64,000 bases of DNA from Streptomyces californicus (GCF_000717645.1 NZ_JNZZ01000001.1:1-64000); one strand, 5' to 3'; shown: positions 8,231 through 18,581, numbered from the stretch's first letter. Numbers and translations: made by a program. The notes: a model not told the origin generated them from the letters alone.

Positions 8231-9733
8231 ATGGTCCGTGAACTCACCCATTTCGTCGCCGGCAAGCCCGTGCCCGGAACCTCGGGCGCGTACGGCGACG
8301 TGTACGACCCCAACACCGGCCGGGTCCAGGCCCGGGTCCCGCTGGCCGACCGCGCCGAGACCGAGGCGGCGATCGCGGACGCCGTCGAGGCGCAGCGCGC
8401 GTGGGGCGAGTGGAACCCGCAGCGCCGCGCCCGGGTGCTGCTGCGCTTCCTCCAGCTCGTCGAGCGGGAGAAGGACTCCCTGGCCAGGCTGCTCTCCGCC
8501 GAGCACGGCAAGACCGTGGCCGACGCGCACGGCGACATCGCGCGCGGGCTGGACGTGGTGGAGTTCGCCGCCGGCGTCCCGCATCTGCTGAAGGGCGAGT
8601 TCAGCGACAACGCGGGCGCCGGCATCGACGTCCACTCGCTGCGCAGGCCACTCGGGGTGGTCGCGGGCATCACCCCGTTCAACTTCCCCGCGATGATCCC
8701 GCTGTGGAAGGCCGCCCCCGCCCTGGCCTGCGGAAACGCCTTCATCCTCAAGCCGTCCGAGCGGGACCCCTCGGTGCCGCTGCGACTGGCGGAGCTGTTC
8801 CTGGAGGCGGGCCTGCCGCCCGGGGTCCTCAACGTCGTCAACGGCGGCAAGGAGGCCGTGGACACCCTGCTGGAGGACCCGCGCGTCAAGGCGCTCGGCT
8901 TCGTCGGCTCGACGCCGATCGCCGCGCACATCTACGCCACCGCCGCCGCGCACGGCAAGCGGGCGCAGTGCTTCGGCGGGGCGAAGAACCACATGATCGT
9001 GATGCCGGACGCCGACCTGGACCAGGCGGTGGACGCGCTGATCGGGGCGGGGTACGGCTCGGCGGGCGAGCGGTGCATGGCGATCTCGGTGGCCGTGCCG
9101 GTCGGCGAGGCCACCGCCGACGCGCTGGTCGCCCGGCTCACCGAGCGGATCGCGGAGCTGCGGATCGGCCGCTCGGACGACCCGGACGCCGACTTCGGGC
9201 CGCTGGTGGGCCGGGACGCGGTGGAGCGGGTCCGGGGCTATGTCGACCTCGGCGTCGAGGAGGGCGCCGAACTGGTCCTCGACGGGCGGGACTTCACGCT
9301 GGAGGGGCACGAGGACGGCTTCTTCGCGGGCGCCTCCCTCTTCGACCGGGTCACCCCGGACATGCGGATCTACCAGGAGGAGATCTTCGGCCCGGTGGTG
9401 TGCGTGGTCCGGGCGGCGGACTACGAGGAGGCGCTGCGGCTGCCCTCGGAGCACCCGTACGGCAACGGCGTCGCCCTGTTCACCCGGGACGGCGACACCG
9501 CCCGCGACTTCACCCGGCGGGTCGACACCGGCATGGTCGGCGTCAACGTCCCCATCCCGGTGCCGGTGGCGTACCACACGTTCGGCGGCTGGAAGCGGTC
9601 CGGCTTCGGGGACCTCAACCAGCACGGCCCGGACGCGATCCGCTTCTACACCCGGACGAAGACCGTCACCTCGCGCTGGCCCGCCTCCGGGATCCGGGAC
9701 GGTGCGAGCTTCACGATCCCGACCATGGGGTGA
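8231..9733 (+). CDS. mmsA: Methylmalonate-semialdehyde dehydrogenase (CoA-acylating)
   Basis: A 500-residue aldehyde dehydrogenase that oxidises methylmalonate semialdehyde to propionyl-CoA and CO2, the last step of valine breakdown. The nucleophile Cys is at residue 282 in AGERCMAIS; GITPFNFPAMIP and EIFGPVVCVVR are family motifs. It leads a tightly coupled operon whose next gene starts inside its stop codon (GTGA at 9730-9733). A cobalamin riboswitch lies about 240 bp upstream. Because propionyl-CoA flows to B12-dependent methylmalonyl-CoA mutase, B12 control would make sense but is not shown. Confidence 0.95.
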   Translation: MVRELTHFVAGKPVPGTSGAYGDVYDPNTGRVQARVPLADRAETEAAIADAVEAQRAWGEWNPQRRARVLLRFLQLVEREKDSLARLLSAEHGKTVADAHGDIARGLDVVEFAAGVPHLLKGEFSDNAGAGIDVHSLRRPLGVVAGITPFNFPAMIPLWKAAPALACGNAFILKPSERDPSVPLRLAELFLEAGLPPGVLNVVNGGKEAVDTLLEDPRVKALGFVGSTPIAAHIYATAAAHGKRAQCFGGAKNHMIVMPDADLDQAVDALIGAGYGSAGERCMAISVAVPVGEATADALVARLTERIAELRIGRSDDPDADFGPLVGRDAVERVRGYVDLGVEEGAELVLDGRDFTLEGHEDGFFAGASLFDRVTPDMRIYQEEIFGPVVCVVRAADYEEALRLPSEHPYGNGVALFTRDGDTARDFTRRVDTGMVGVNVPIPVPVAYHTFGGWKRSGFGDLNQHGPDAIRFYTRTKTVTSRWPASGIRDGASFTIPTMG

Positions 9734-10884
9734 GCGCCGTGACCACACTGCTCACCGACGACCAGATCGCGGTCGTGGAGACGACGCTCGACTTCGCGCA
9801 GGAGCACCTGGCCCCGCACGCCGTGGCCTGGGACCAGGACAAGCACTTCCCCGTCGACGTGCTGCGCAAGGCGGCGGGGCTCGGCCTCGGCGGGGTGTAC
9901 GTACGGGAGGACGTCGGCGGGTCGGAGCTCTCGCGCACCGACGGGGTCCTCGTCTTCGAGGCCCTCGCCACCGGCTGCCCGTCGATCGCGGGCTACCTCT
10001 CCATCCACAACATGGTCGGCTGGATGGTCGACCGGTACGGCACCGAGGCGCAGCGCGAGCGGTACCTGCCCCGCCTGTGCGCCATGGAACTGCTGGGAAG
10101 CTACTGCCTGACGGAACCGGGCGCGGGCTCGGACGCCGCCGCGCTGCGCACCCGTGCGGTGCGCGACGGCGACGCGTACGTGCTGACGGGGACGAAGCAG
10201 TTCATCTCCGGGGCGGGCGCGTCGCACCTGTACATCGTGCTGGCGCGCACCGGTGGGGACGGGCCCCGGGGGATCTCCGCGTTCCTCGTCGAACGGGACG
10301 ACCCCGGGCTGTCGTTCGGGCCGAACGAGAAGAAGATGGGGTGGAACGCCCAGCCCACCCGCCAGGTCGTGCTGGACGGGGTGCGCGTCCCGGCGGACCG
10401 GCTGCTCGGGGACGCGGGTGAGGGCTTCCGGATTGCGATGAGCGGCCTGAACGGCGGGCGGCTCGGCATCGCCGCCTGCTCGCTCGGCGGTGCGCAGAGC
10501 GCGCTGGACCGTTCGCTGGCCCATCTCGCGGACCGGGAGGCGTTCGGGGCGCGGCTGCTGGACGCGCAGGCGCTGCAGTTCCGCCTCGCCGACATGGCGA
10601 CCGAACTGGCCGCCGCCCGCGCGCTGGTGCGCCAGGCCGCCGAGGCGCTGGACCGGAAGGCGGTCGGGGCACGGGAGTTGTGCGCGATGGCCAAGCGCTT
10701 CGCCACCGACACCGGCTACTCCGTCGCGGACCGCGCTCTCCAACTGCACGGCGGTTACGGCTATCTGGCCGAGTACGGCGTCGAGAAGATCGTCCGGGAC
10801 CTGCGGGTCCACCAGATCCTGGAAGGGACCAACGAGATCATGCGCGTCATGGTGGCCCGGAGCCTGACGGGAGCCCTGCGATGA
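9730..10884 (+). CDS. Acyl-CoA dehydrogenase, probably isobutyryl-CoA dehydrogenase
   Basis: A 384-residue FAD acyl-CoA dehydrogenase. YCLTEPGAGSDAA and the C-terminal LHGGYGYLAEYGVEKIVRD with ILEGTNEIMR are family signatures. In this operon the likely substrate is isobutyryl-CoA from valine, oxidised to methacrylyl-CoA with electrons passed to ETF. GTG at 9730 overlaps the mmsA stop by 4 nt; a second GTG at 9739 would shorten it by three residues. Substrate comes from context. Confidence 0.9.
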   Translation: MSAVTTLLTDDQIAVVETTLDFAQEHLAPHAVAWDQDKHFPVDVLRKAAGLGLGGVYVREDVGGSELSRTDGVLVFEALATGCPSIAGYLSIHNMVGWMVDRYGTEAQRERYLPRLCAMELLGSYCLTEPGAGSDAAALRTRAVRDGDAYVLTGTKQFISGAGASHLYIVLARTGGDGPRGISAFLVERDDPGLSFGPNEKKMGWNAQPTRQVVLDGVRVPADRLLGDAGEGFRIAMSGLNGGRLGIAACSLGGAQSALDRSLAHLADREAFGARLLDAQALQFRLADMATELAAARALVRQAAEALDRKAVGARELCAMAKRFATDTGYSVADRALQLHGGYGYLAEYGVEKIVRDLRVHQILEGTNEIMRVMVARSLTGALR

Positions 10885-11948
10885 GCGAGGAGCTCGTACG
10901 GGTGCGCGTCGAGGGCCGTACCGGGGTGCTGACCCTGAACCGGCCGAAGGCGCTCAACGCCCTCACCCACTCGATGGTGGCGACGATCGCGGCGGCTCTC
11001 GACCGCTGGGAGCGCGATCCGGAGGTGGCGGCCGTCGTGCTCACCGGGGCCGGGGAGCGCGGCCTGTGCGCGGGCGGCGACATCCGGTCCATCCACGAGG
11101 ACGCCCGTGCGGGCGGGCAGGCGTCGGCCGCGTTCTGGCGCGACGAGTACCGGCTCAACGCCCGGATCGCCCGCTATCCCAAGCCGTACGTGGCGATCAT
11201 GGACGGCATCGTGATGGGCGGCGGCGTGGGCGTGGCGGCGCACGGCAGCGTCCGGATCGTCACCGAGGGCTCGAAGGTGGCGATGCCGGAGACCGGGATC
11301 GGCTTCGTGCCGGACGTCGGCGGCACCTATCTGCTGGCGCTGGCCCCCGGTGAGCTGGGCACCCATCTCGCCCTGACCGGTGCGGTCATGGGGCCCGGGG
11401 ACGCGCTGCTGTGCGGCTTCGCGGACCATTTCGTGGAGCGGGCCCAGCTGCCGGCGCTCCTCGCGGCGCTGCGGACCGCGCCGCCCGGCGAGGTCCTGCA
11501 CCGCCATGTACGGGACGCCCCGAGCGGGGGACTGCGGGCGAACCGGTCCTGGATCGACGCCTGTTACTCCGCCGACTCGGTCGAGGAGATCGTGGAGCGG
11601 CTGCTCGCCTGCGGCGTCCCGGCGGCCGGGGAGGCAGCCGCCACACTCCTCGCCCGGTCCCCCACCGCGCTGAAGGTCACCCTCGCCGCACTGCGGCGGG
11701 CCCGCGAACTCGGCCCGCTGGAAAGGGTGCTGGAGCAGGAGTACCGCGTCTCGTGCGCCGCCCTGTCCTCCACCGACCTGGTGGAGGGCATCCGGGCGCA
11801 GGTGATCGACAAGGACCGGGCGCCCCGCTGGTCGCCCGGCACGCTCGCGGAGGTGACGGACGCGGACGTGGCCCGGTACTTCGCACCGACCGGCGGCGAG
11901 GGGCTGTCCCTCGCCGCGTCCGCATCGTCCAAGGAGGTGCCGTGGTGA
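10881..11948 (+). CDS. 3-hydroxyisobutyryl-CoA hydrolase (crotonase fold)
   Basis: A 355-residue crotonase-superfamily protein, longer than enoyl-CoA hydratases and of HIBCH length. [10 protein letters not shown] forms part of the oxyanion hole, and [18 protein letters not shown] is the characteristic hydrolase block. It would hydrolyse 3-hydroxyisobutyryl-CoA to 3-hydroxyisobutyrate, the substrate of the next gene product. ATG at 10881 overlaps the upstream stop as ATGA. Confidence 0.87.
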   Translation: MSEELVRVRVEGRTGVLTLNRPKALNALTHSMVATIAAALDRWERDPEVAAVVLTGAGERGLCAGGDIRSIHEDARAGGQASAAFWRDEYRLNARIARYPKPYVAIMDGIVMGGGVGVAAHGSVRIVTEGSKVAMPETGIGFVPDVGGTYLLALAPGELGTHLALTGAVMGPGDALLCGFADHFVERAQLPALLAALRTAPPGEVLHRHVRDAPSGGLRANRSWIDACYSADSVEEIVERLLACGVPAAGEAAATLLARSPTALKVTLAALRRARELGPLERVLEQEYRVSCAALSSTDLVEGIRAQVIDKDRAPRWSPGTLAEVTDADVARYFAPTGGEGLSLAASASSKEVPW

Positions 11949-12871
11949 CCACGACCGTCGCTTTCATCGGGCTGGGCCACATGGGCGGCCCGATGGCCGC
12001 CAACCTCGTCGCGGCCGGCCACCGGGTGCTCGGCCACGACCTGGTGGAGAGCTGTCTGGCGAAGGCCGTGGCGAGCGGCGTGGAGGCGGCCGGGTCCGCC
12101 GCCGAGGCCGCCGCCGTCGCGGACGTGGTGATCACCATGCTGCCCGCGGGCCGCCACGTCCTCTCCCTGTACGGCCGGGAGGGGCTGCTCGCCGCGGCCC
12201 GCCCCGGCACGCTGTTCGTCGACTGCTCGACCATCGACGTGGCCGACTCCCGGGCCGCCCACGCGGCGGCGGAGGCGGCCGGTCACCGCTCCCTGGACGC
12301 GCCGGTCTCCGGCGGGGTCGTGGGGGCCGAGGCGGGCACCCTGACCTTCATGGCCGGGGGCGAGGAGGCCGCGTTCGCGCGGGCCGAGCCGCTGCTCTCG
12401 GTGATGGGGAGGAAGGCGGTGCACTGCGGCGGGGCGGGGGCCGGCCAGGCGGCGAAGATCTGCAACAACATGATCCTGGGCGTCTCGATGATCGCCGTCA
12501 GCGAGGCGTTCGTCCTCGCGGAGAGCCTGGGCCTCTCCGACCAGGCGCTGTACGACGTGGCGTCGGCGGCCTCGGGCCAGTGCTGGGCGCTCACCGTCAA
12601 CTGCCCGGTGCCCGGCCCGGTGCCGGCGAGCCCCGCCAACCGCGACTACCGGCCCGGCTTCGCCGCCCCCCTGATGGCGAAGGACCTCGCCCTGGCCGCC
12701 AACGCCCTGCGCTCGGGTGGCATCGACGCGCAACTGGGGCTCAAAGCCGCGGAGTTGTACGAACGGTTCGCGGAAGGGGCGGGCGCGGAGCAGGACTTCT
12801 CCGGCATCGTCCGCGCGATCCGCGCCGCCTCGTCGAAGACCACCGCCCCGCAGGAAGGCACCACCGCATGA
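11945..12871 (+). CDS. mmsB: 3-hydroxyisobutyrate dehydrogenase
   Basis: A 308-residue beta-hydroxyacid dehydrogenase making methylmalonate semialdehyde from 3-hydroxyisobutyrate with [18 protein letters not shown] is the NAD-binding loop, [16 protein letters not shown] the substrate motif, and GQAAKICNN holds the catalytic Lys. GTG at 11945 is preferred over GTG at 11942 because it is 7 nt from AAGGAGG (11931-11937); it overlaps the upstream stop as GTGA. Its product feeds MmsA, closing the pathway. Confidence 0.94.
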   Translation: MTTTVAFIGLGHMGGPMAANLVAAGHRVLGHDLVESCLAKAVASGVEAAGSAAEAAAVADVVITMLPAGRHVLSLYGREGLLAAARPGTLFVDCSTIDVADSRAAHAAAEAAGHRSLDAPVSGGVVGAEAGTLTFMAGGEEAAFARAEPLLSVMGRKAVHCGGAGAGQAAKICNNMILGVSMIAVSEAFVLAESLGLSDQALYDVASAASGQCWALTVNCPVPGPVPASPANRDYRPGFAAPLMAKDLALAANALRSGGIDAQLGLKAAELYERFAEGAGAEQDFSGIVRAIRAASSKTTAPQEGTTA

Positions 12872-13677
12872 GCGAGCACGAGAACACCGCGTCCGCCCCG
12901 GGCCCGTACCGCACGATCCTCGTCGAGCGCAGGGGCCGTACCGCCCTGCTGACCCTGAACCGTCCCGAGGCGCTCAACGCGCTGAGCCTGGAGGTGATGC
13001 GGGAGACCGTCGAGGCCGCCGAGGCGCTGGACCGGGACCCGGACGTCGGCTGTGTCGTCATCACCGGCAGCGGGGGGAAGGCGTTCGCGGCCGGGGCGGA
13101 CATCAAGGAGATGCAGCCGCGCGACTACATGGACATGTACCTGAGCGACTGGTTCGCCGCCTGGGACAGGCTCGGCCGTCTCCGTACGCCCACGGTAGCC
13201 GCCGTACGGGGCTACGCCCTGGGCGGGGGCTGCGAGTTGGCGATGCTCTGCGACCTGGTCGTCGCGGCGGACACGGCCGTCTTCGGGCAGCCGGAGATCC
13301 GGCTCGGGGTGATCCCCGGCATCGGCGGATCGCAGCGGCTGACCCGGGCGGTCGGCAAGGCCAAGGCGATGGACCTCTGCCTGACCGGCCGGACCATGGA
13401 CGCCCGGGAGGCCGAGCGGGCCGGTCTGGTCTCCCGGATCGTCCCCGACGCCGATGTGCTCACGGAGGCCCTGGCCGCGGCGGACACCATCGCCGGGATG
13501 TCGGCCCCCGTGGCGATGATGGCGAAGGAGGCCGTGAACCGGGCCTTCGAGACCACGCTCGCCGAGGGCGTCCTCTTCGAACGCCGCCTGTTCCACGCGG
13601 TGTTCGCGACGGCCGACCAGAAGGAGGGCATGCGGGCCTTCGCCGAGAAGCGACCGGCGGAGTTCAGGCACCGCTGA
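12868..13677 (+). CDS. Enoyl-CoA hydratase
   Basis: A 269-residue crotonase. [10 protein letters not shown] and [15 protein letters not shown] form the oxyanion hole, and [19 protein letters not shown] carries the catalytic Glu. It would hydrate methacrylyl-CoA to 3-hydroxyisobutyryl-CoA in the valine route. It is the last gene of the operon, with ATG at 12868 overlapping the mmsB stop. Related hydratases also act on crotonyl-CoA, so the specificity rests on context. Confidence 0.9.
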   Translation: MSEHENTASAPGPYRTILVERRGRTALLTLNRPEALNALSLEVMRETVEAAEALDRDPDVGCVVITGSGGKAFAAGADIKEMQPRDYMDMYLSDWFAAWDRLGRLRTPTVAAVRGYALGGGCELAMLCDLVVAADTAVFGQPEIRLGVIPGIGGSQRLTRAVGKAKAMDLCLTGRTMDAREAERAGLVSRIVPDADVLTEALAAADTIAGMSAPVAMMAKEAVNRAFETTLAEGVLFERRLFHAVFATADQKEGMRAFAEKRPAEFRHR

Positions 13678-13747
13678 CCTCGTCCGGGGCCGCCCGCACG
13701 ATGAAGGGCTGTCGGCGACGGCCGGCACGGCCGGCCGCAGACGCCGG

Positions 13748-14659
13748 TCAGTCGCCGCCGCCGCAACCCGACCCGCATCCGCCGCTGCTCGTCCCGCATC
13801 CGCCGCCCCACGCACTCCCGCCGTGCCCGGACCCGCTGCCGCTGTTCCGCTCCCGGGGCGGCGGTGACGGCGGCGGGGCGAGCCGCGGGTAGCGGCGGTG
13901 GAGCACGGACGGTCCGTACAGGGCGATGCCCCGGGCGAACGCGTCGGCGTCGCCGGTGGCCTCGGAGCGGGAGACGGGATGCTCTTCAGCGGCCTCCCGG
14001 ACCAGCCGCTCCGAGGTCCTGACCGCCGGCGGGACGAACGACACGGCCGCGATCGCGGCGGCCGTCGTGGCGAGCACCAGCGGGACCGGATCGCCGATGG
14101 GCACGATCGCGAGCACCGCCACGACTCCGGCCCCGGCCAGCGCGCGGAGCGGGAGCAGCCCCCTGCGGAACCGTGCCCGTACCGGCGGCCCGTCGAGCAG
14201 TCCTTCCTCGCTCAGCGCGTGGCGCATCCGCGCCAGCTCCGCCCGGACCGTACGCGTGTCGGCCAGCGCGCGGACCGACAGTCCCGGCCGGTCGTACCCC
14301 GGTCCGCGACGGCCCAGCCGGTGTGCCCGCGCCTCGGCCAGCACCACGCGGTCCAGCGGCTTCGGCGTCGCGTCGGGGTCCGGTTCCCGAGTGGTGAAGG
14401 CGCCGTCCCTGACGGTGAGGTCGTTGAAGGTGACGCCGCCCGGGACGGCCACCAGCTCCTCGCGCAGGAGCAGCCCGCCGACGCAGGCCGCCACCGCGTC
14501 CGTCCCCCGCCCGCGGCCGCGCAGCAGGGCCAGCTCGGGGGCGTCGAACGCGCGCTCCGGGACGGGCGGGTCCGCCACGGCGGCCCGCGCCCGCCACGCG
14601 ATCCACCCCGCCCACACCACCGCGACGCAGTACCCACCGAAGACCAGCCAAGGGACCAT
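13748..14659 (-). CDS. TIGR04222-type membrane protein with Gly/Cys-rich tail
   Basis: A 303-residue protein with an N-terminal membrane segment (about residues 5-22), a central cytoplasmic part with the ELALLRG pattern and GLLLREELV block of TIGR04222 proteins, two close hydrophobic segments near residues 165-205, and a C-terminal tail of Gly, Ser and Cys ending CGSGCGGGD. Such tails recur in this actinobacterial family, whose function is unknown. The start is ATG at 14659; the open frame runs further upstream but without a plausible start context. It converges on the hydratase gene; a weak GGCCGGC stem lies between (13720-13736). Confidence 0.75.
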   Translation of the reverse strand: MVPWLVFGGYCVAVVWAGWIAWRARAAVADPPVPERAFDAPELALLRGRGRGTDAVAACVGGLLLREELVAVPGGVTFNDLTVRDGAFTTREPDPDATPKPLDRVVLAEARAHRLGRRGPGYDRPGLSVRALADTRTVRAELARMRHALSEEGLLDGPPVRARFRRGLLPLRALAGAGVVAVLAIVPIGDPVPLVLATTAAAIAAVSFVPPAVRTSERLVREAAEEHPVSRSEATGDADAFARGIALYGPSVLHRRYPRLAPPPSPPPRERNSGSGSGHGGSAWGGGCGTSSGGCGSGCGGGD

Positions 14660-14831
14660 GGTTACGGAGAGGCCGGAACGGTCCGTTCGGTTCCCCGAAG
14701 CCGCGCCGCCGGTGCTCCGGCGCCGGCGGCCCGGGATGATCTCGTCCCGGATGGGCGTTGTATCCGGTGGTGTCCGGCTCGTCCGTCGAGCGGGGCCCGG
14801 GCAACGGACTACAGGAGCTGGAGGCGGCGCG

Positions 14832-15896
14832 GTGCACGGTGAGTACAAGGTTCCCGGCGGCAAGCTGGTCGTGGTGGATCTGGACGTGGAGGGCGGGGCG
14901 CTGCGGAACGTCCGCGTCGCCGGGGACTTCTTCCTCGAACCCGACGAGGCGATCCTCGCGATCGACGCGGCGCTGGAGGGCGCGCCGGCCACCACCGACA
15001 CGGCCGGGCTCGCGGCCCGGATCGAGGCGGCGCTGCCCGAGAGCACGGTGATGCTCGGGCTGAGCGCGGAGGGCGTCGCCGTCGCCGTACGCAGGGCGCT
15101 CGCGCAGGCCACGGAGTGGAGCGACTACGACTGGCAGCTGATCCACGACGCCCCGCAGTCGCCCGCGCTGCACATGGCGCTCGACGAGGTGATCACCGCC
15201 GAGGTCGCGGCGGGGCTGCGGCCGCCGACGCTGCGGGTCTGGGAGTGGGACTCCCCCGCCGTGATCATCGGCAGCTTCCAGTCGCTGCGCAACGAGGTGG
15301 ACCCGGCGGGCGTCGAACGGCACGGCGTGAACGTCGTACGCCGCATCTCGGGCGGCGGCGCGATGTTCGCGGAACCCAGCTCCACCATCACCTACTCGCT
15401 GGCCGTCCCGCAGTCCCTGGTCTCCGGGCTGTCGTTCGCCGACAGCTATGCCTATCTGGACGACTGGGTGCTGGAGGCCCTCGCGGACATGGGCATCAAG
15501 GCGTGGTACCAGCCGCTCAACGACATCGCCACCGAGGTCGGCAAGATCGCCGGGGCGGCGCAGAAGCGGGTGGTGGGCCCGGACGGTGGGCCCGGGGCCG
15601 TCCTGCACCACGTGACGATGGCGTACGACATCGACGCCGACAAGATGCTGGAGGTGCTCCGCATCGGCAAGGAGAAGATGTCGGACAAGGGCACCCGGTC
15701 GGCGAAGAAGCGCGTCGACCCGCTGCGGCGGCAGACCGGCCTGCCCCGCCAGGTCGTGATCGAGCGCATGATCGACTCGTTCCGCAGGCGTCACGGGCTG
15801 ACCGGGGGCAGCGTGACCCCCGAGGAGCTGGCGCGCGCCGAGGAACTCGTACGGACGAAGTTCGCGACGCCGGAGTGGACGGCCCGGGTGCCGTAG
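14832..15896 (+). CDS. lplA: Lipoate-protein ligase A
   Basis: A 354-residue ligase that activates lipoate with ATP and transfers it to 2-oxoacid dehydrogenase and glycine-cleavage proteins. The catalytic domain shows RRISGGGAMF (lipoate loop) and KIAGAAQKR (catalytic Lys). The first 100 or so residues (LVVVDLDVEGGALRNVRVAGDF) look like the accessory domain found at the C-terminus of E. coli LplA or as separate LplB in archaea, here placed N-terminally. The start is GTG at 14832 behind GGAGCTGGAGG. Confidence 0.88.
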   Translation: MHGEYKVPGGKLVVVDLDVEGGALRNVRVAGDFFLEPDEAILAIDAALEGAPATTDTAGLAARIEAALPESTVMLGLSAEGVAVAVRRALAQATEWSDYDWQLIHDAPQSPALHMALDEVITAEVAAGLRPPTLRVWEWDSPAVIIGSFQSLRNEVDPAGVERHGVNVVRRISGGGAMFAEPSSTITYSLAVPQSLVSGLSFADSYAYLDDWVLEALADMGIKAWYQPLNDIATEVGKIAGAAQKRVVGPDGGPGAVLHHVTMAYDIDADKMLEVLRIGKEKMSDKGTRSAKKRVDPLRRQTGLPRQVVIERMIDSFRRRHGLTGGSVTPEELARAEELVRTKFATPEWTARVP

Positions 15897-15939
15897 CGCG
15901 GGCCGGACCCGTGCGCCGTCGCCCCGGCATACTGGACGC

Positions 15940-16815
15940 ATGGACAGGGCGACGGCGGGTTCCGGAGTACGAGAACGGCTGGGCCGGGGCCTGTTCGCCC
16001 GGGTGGCGGGGCCCTCGGGTCCGGAGAACCGGGCCCGTATCCACGACACCCCCGGCCCCCGCTGGTTCGGTCCGGACCGGCCGGTGCGCCGGGTCCACGG
16101 GGACGCGTCCATGTTCATCGGCGGTCTGCGGGCCCTGCTGCTCCAGTCCTTGCACCCGCTGGCCATGGCCGCCGTCGCGGGCCACTCCGGGTTCCGGGGC
16201 GATCCGTGGGGGCGGCTCCAGCGGACCAGTACGTTCCTGGCGGTCACCACGTTCGGCACGGCCGAGCACGCCCAGGAGGCGGTGGACCACGTGCGGGGCG
16301 TGCACGAGGGGGTCCGCGGGTTCGCCCCCTCCGGCGAGCCGTACCACGCGGCCGATCCGCACCTGCTGTGCTGGGTGCACGTCGCGGAGGTGGACAGCTT
16401 CCTGCGCGCCCATCAGCGGTACGGGCAAAGCCCGTTGGACGGGGCGGGGTGCGACGGCTACATCCACGACATGGCGACCGTCGCCCACGCGCTCGGCGTC
16501 CCCGACCCGCCGCACGACCGGGCGGAGCTGGCCGCCCGGATCGCCTCCTACCGGCCGGAGCTGCGCGCGACCCGGGAGGCCCTGGACGCCGCCCGCTTCA
16601 TCCTGCTGCGCCCGCCGCTGCCCTGGCCGGCCCGTCCCCCGTACGCGGTGCTCGCCGCCAACGCCGTGTCCACGCTGCCCCCGTGGGCCAGGAAGCCGCT
16701 GCGGCTGCCCCGGGCGCCGGGGGTGGAGGAGGTCTGCGTACGACCGGCCGGCAAGGCGCTGACGGGGGCGATCCGGTGGGCGATGAGCCCGCCGTCGATC
16801 CGTACCCGCGCCTGA
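15940..16815 (+). CDS. Oxygenase MpaB / rubber-oxygenase family protein (DUF2236)
   Basis: A 291-residue protein of the all-helical DUF2236 family, which includes latex-clearing protein and fungal MpaB; characterised members use a b-type heme. Visible family features are LLLQSLHPLAMAAVAGHS near residue 66 and LLCWVHVAEVDSFL near 146, with conserved His residues. No signal peptide is seen. The substrate of bacterial members in housekeeping contexts is unknown. Start ATG 15940, 43 bp after lplA, may be co-transcribed. Confidence 0.8.
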   Translation: MDRATAGSGVRERLGRGLFARVAGPSGPENRARIHDTPGPRWFGPDRPVRRVHGDASMFIGGLRALLLQSLHPLAMAAVAGHSGFRGDPWGRLQRTSTFLAVTTFGTAEHAQEAVDHVRGVHEGVRGFAPSGEPYHAADPHLLCWVHVAEVDSFLRAHQRYGQSPLDGAGCDGYIHDMATVAHALGVPDPPHDRAELAARIASYRPELRATREALDAARFILLRPPLPWPARPPYAVLAANAVSTLPPWARKPLRLPRAPGVEEVCVRPAGKALTGAIRWAMSPPSIRTRA

Positions 16816-16884
16816 CGCCTGCCGCGAACCTCCGCCGGCTCTCCTCCCTCGCGGGCGTCGGCCCGTACGCGCGCCTGCCGCCGG

Positions 16885-18462
16885 TCAGTCGACCGTGACG
16901 ACCACCGAGTGCCATCCGCTGGCCCCGTCGGGGACGGTCTTCGTGCGCTTCTCGGTCTGCGTCTCGCCCGTCCCGTCCGTGGCCCGGACGGTGAGCGTGT
17001 GGCTGCCGGGCGTCGCCTTCCAGGGGTAGGACCACTGGCGCCAGGTGTCGACGGTGTCCTGCTCGGCGAGGACCGCGGGGCGCCAGGGTCCGTCGTCCAC
17101 CCGGATCTCGACCTTCTCGATGCCCCGGTGCTGGGCCCAGGCCACTCCGGCGACCATGACCGTGCCGGCCTCGGGGCGCGCGAACGGCTTGGGCGTGTCG
17201 ATGCGGGACTGGGTCTTGATCGGGGCCTCGCGCGCCCACGACCGCTTCACCCAGTACGCGTCGTAGGCGTCGAAGGTGGTCAGCTCGATCTCCTCGATCC
17301 ACTTGCAGGCCGAGACGTACCCGTACAGGCCGGGGACGAGCATGCGGACGGGGAACCCGTGGACGAAGGGCAGCGGTTCGCCGTTCATGCCGAGCGCGAG
17401 CATCGCGTCGCGGCCGTCCATGACGTCCTCGACGGGGGTGCCGAGCGTCATGCCGTCCACCGAGCGGGCGATGATCTGGTCCGCCTTCCCGCCCCGGGAC
17501 GGCGGCTTGACGCCCGCCTCCTTGAGCAGGTCCGCGAGGCGCACGCCGATCCAGCGGGCGTGGCCGATGTAGGGACCTCCGACCTCGTTGGAGACGCAGC
17601 ACAGGGTGATCTCGCGCTCGATCAGGGGACGGTCCAGCAGGTCCTGATAGGTGAACTCCAGGTCGCGGCGCACGCCCTCGCCGTGGATGCGCAGCCGCCA
17701 GCCGTTCGCGTCGACCTTGGGGATCACCAGCGCGGTGTCTACCCGGTAGAAGTCCTTGTTCGGCGTGGTGAACGGGCTGATGCCCCGGACCCGCAGGCGC
17801 GCGCCCGCCGGGATCGGCTCGGCGGGCGAGGCCGGTGCGGGCAGTCTCACGGCGTTCCGGGAGGCGACGGCGTCCTGCGCGCTGCGGCCGTTCAGCGCCC
17901 GGCCGACGGCCCCGGCCGCGGTGGAGGCGGCGGCCGCGGCGGTGGCGGCGACCAGGAAGCCGCGCCGGTCCCAGCCCGTCTCCGCGTCCGGCGCGTCGGC
18001 GGTGGCGGTGAGCCGGCCGGCGAGGACGTACAGCAGGAGGGCGCCGGCGACCGCGCCGACCAGCGACGGCAGCCCGTCCACAACGCCGGTGGAGTCCGGG
18101 CGGCTGACGGCGGCGGCGGTGCCGACCGCGCCGAAGACCAGGACGGCGGCCGAGCCGGTGCGGCGGTGGCGCAGGGCCAGCAGGCCGACGGCGACGGCGA
18201 AGAGGGCGAGCGTGACGACGATGCCGAGCTGGAGGACGAGCTTGTCGTTCTCGCCGAAGGTGCGGATCGCCCAGTCCTTCACCTGGACGGGCGTGCGGTC
18301 GATGGCCGCCCCGCCGACCGCGGTCACGGGGCCCGCCTCGGGTCTGACGGCCGCCGAGACGAGCTCGGCGACGGTCAGGGCGGCGAATCCCGCGAGCAGT
18401 CCGCTCAGGGCGGCGAGGGCGTTGCGGGTCAGGGCTGTCCGGTTGATCCTCACGGTCCTCAT
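16885..18462 (-). CDS. Membrane-anchored molybdopterin oxidoreductase, sulfite-oxidase fold
   Basis: A 525-residue protein. The N-terminal 150 residues hold about four hydrophobic segments; a DRRGFLVAATAAAAA stretch near 170 resembles a Tat motif; then comes the sulfite-oxidase molybdenum domain, with the Mo-ligating Cys in LCCVSNEVGG (near 288) and HGFPVRMLVPGLYG; and a C-terminal dimerisation domain ends WHSVVVTVD. Actinobacterial members are called sulfite oxidase or nitrate-reductase-like, with physiological substrate unknown. ATG at 18462 gives MRTVRINRT; longer readings lack a better start. Confidence 0.87.
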   Translation of the reverse strand: MRTVRINRTALTRNALAALSGLLAGFAALTVAELVSAAVRPEAGPVTAVGGAAIDRTPVQVKDWAIRTFGENDKLVLQLGIVVTLALFAVAVGLLALRHRRTGSAAVLVFGAVGTAAAVSRPDSTGVVDGLPSLVGAVAGALLLYVLAGRLTATADAPDAETGWDRRGFLVAATAAAAASTAAGAVGRALNGRSAQDAVASRNAVRLPAPASPAEPIPAGARLRVRGISPFTTPNKDFYRVDTALVIPKVDANGWRLRIHGEGVRRDLEFTYQDLLDRPLIEREITLCCVSNEVGGPYIGHARWIGVRLADLLKEAGVKPPSRGGKADQIIARSVDGMTLGTPVEDVMDGRDAMLALGMNGEPLPFVHGFPVRMLVPGLYGYVSACKWIEEIELTTFDAYDAYWVKRSWAREAPIKTQSRIDTPKPFARPEAGTVMVAGVAWAQHRGIEKVEIRVDDGPWRPAVLAEQDTVDTWRQWSYPWKATPGSHTLTVRATDGTGETQTEKRTKTVPDGASGWHSVVVTVD

Positions 18463-18542
18463 TCGGAACCGGGGAGCGCCCGGATTGCTCCGGGCACCCG
18501 TACGGATCGCACGGGACCACCCGTACGGGGGATCCGACACGC

Positions 18543-18581
18543 GGACCGCCCCGGCCGGCACGGGGCCGACCGGGGCGGTCC
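18543..18581 (-). terminator. Terminator after isocitrate dehydrogenase
   Basis: GGACCGCCCCGG at 18543-18554 pairs with CCGGGGCGGTCC at 18570-18581, a perfect 12-bp stem, starting 38 nt past the isocitrate dehydrogenase stop on the minus strand. Confidence 0.6.
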
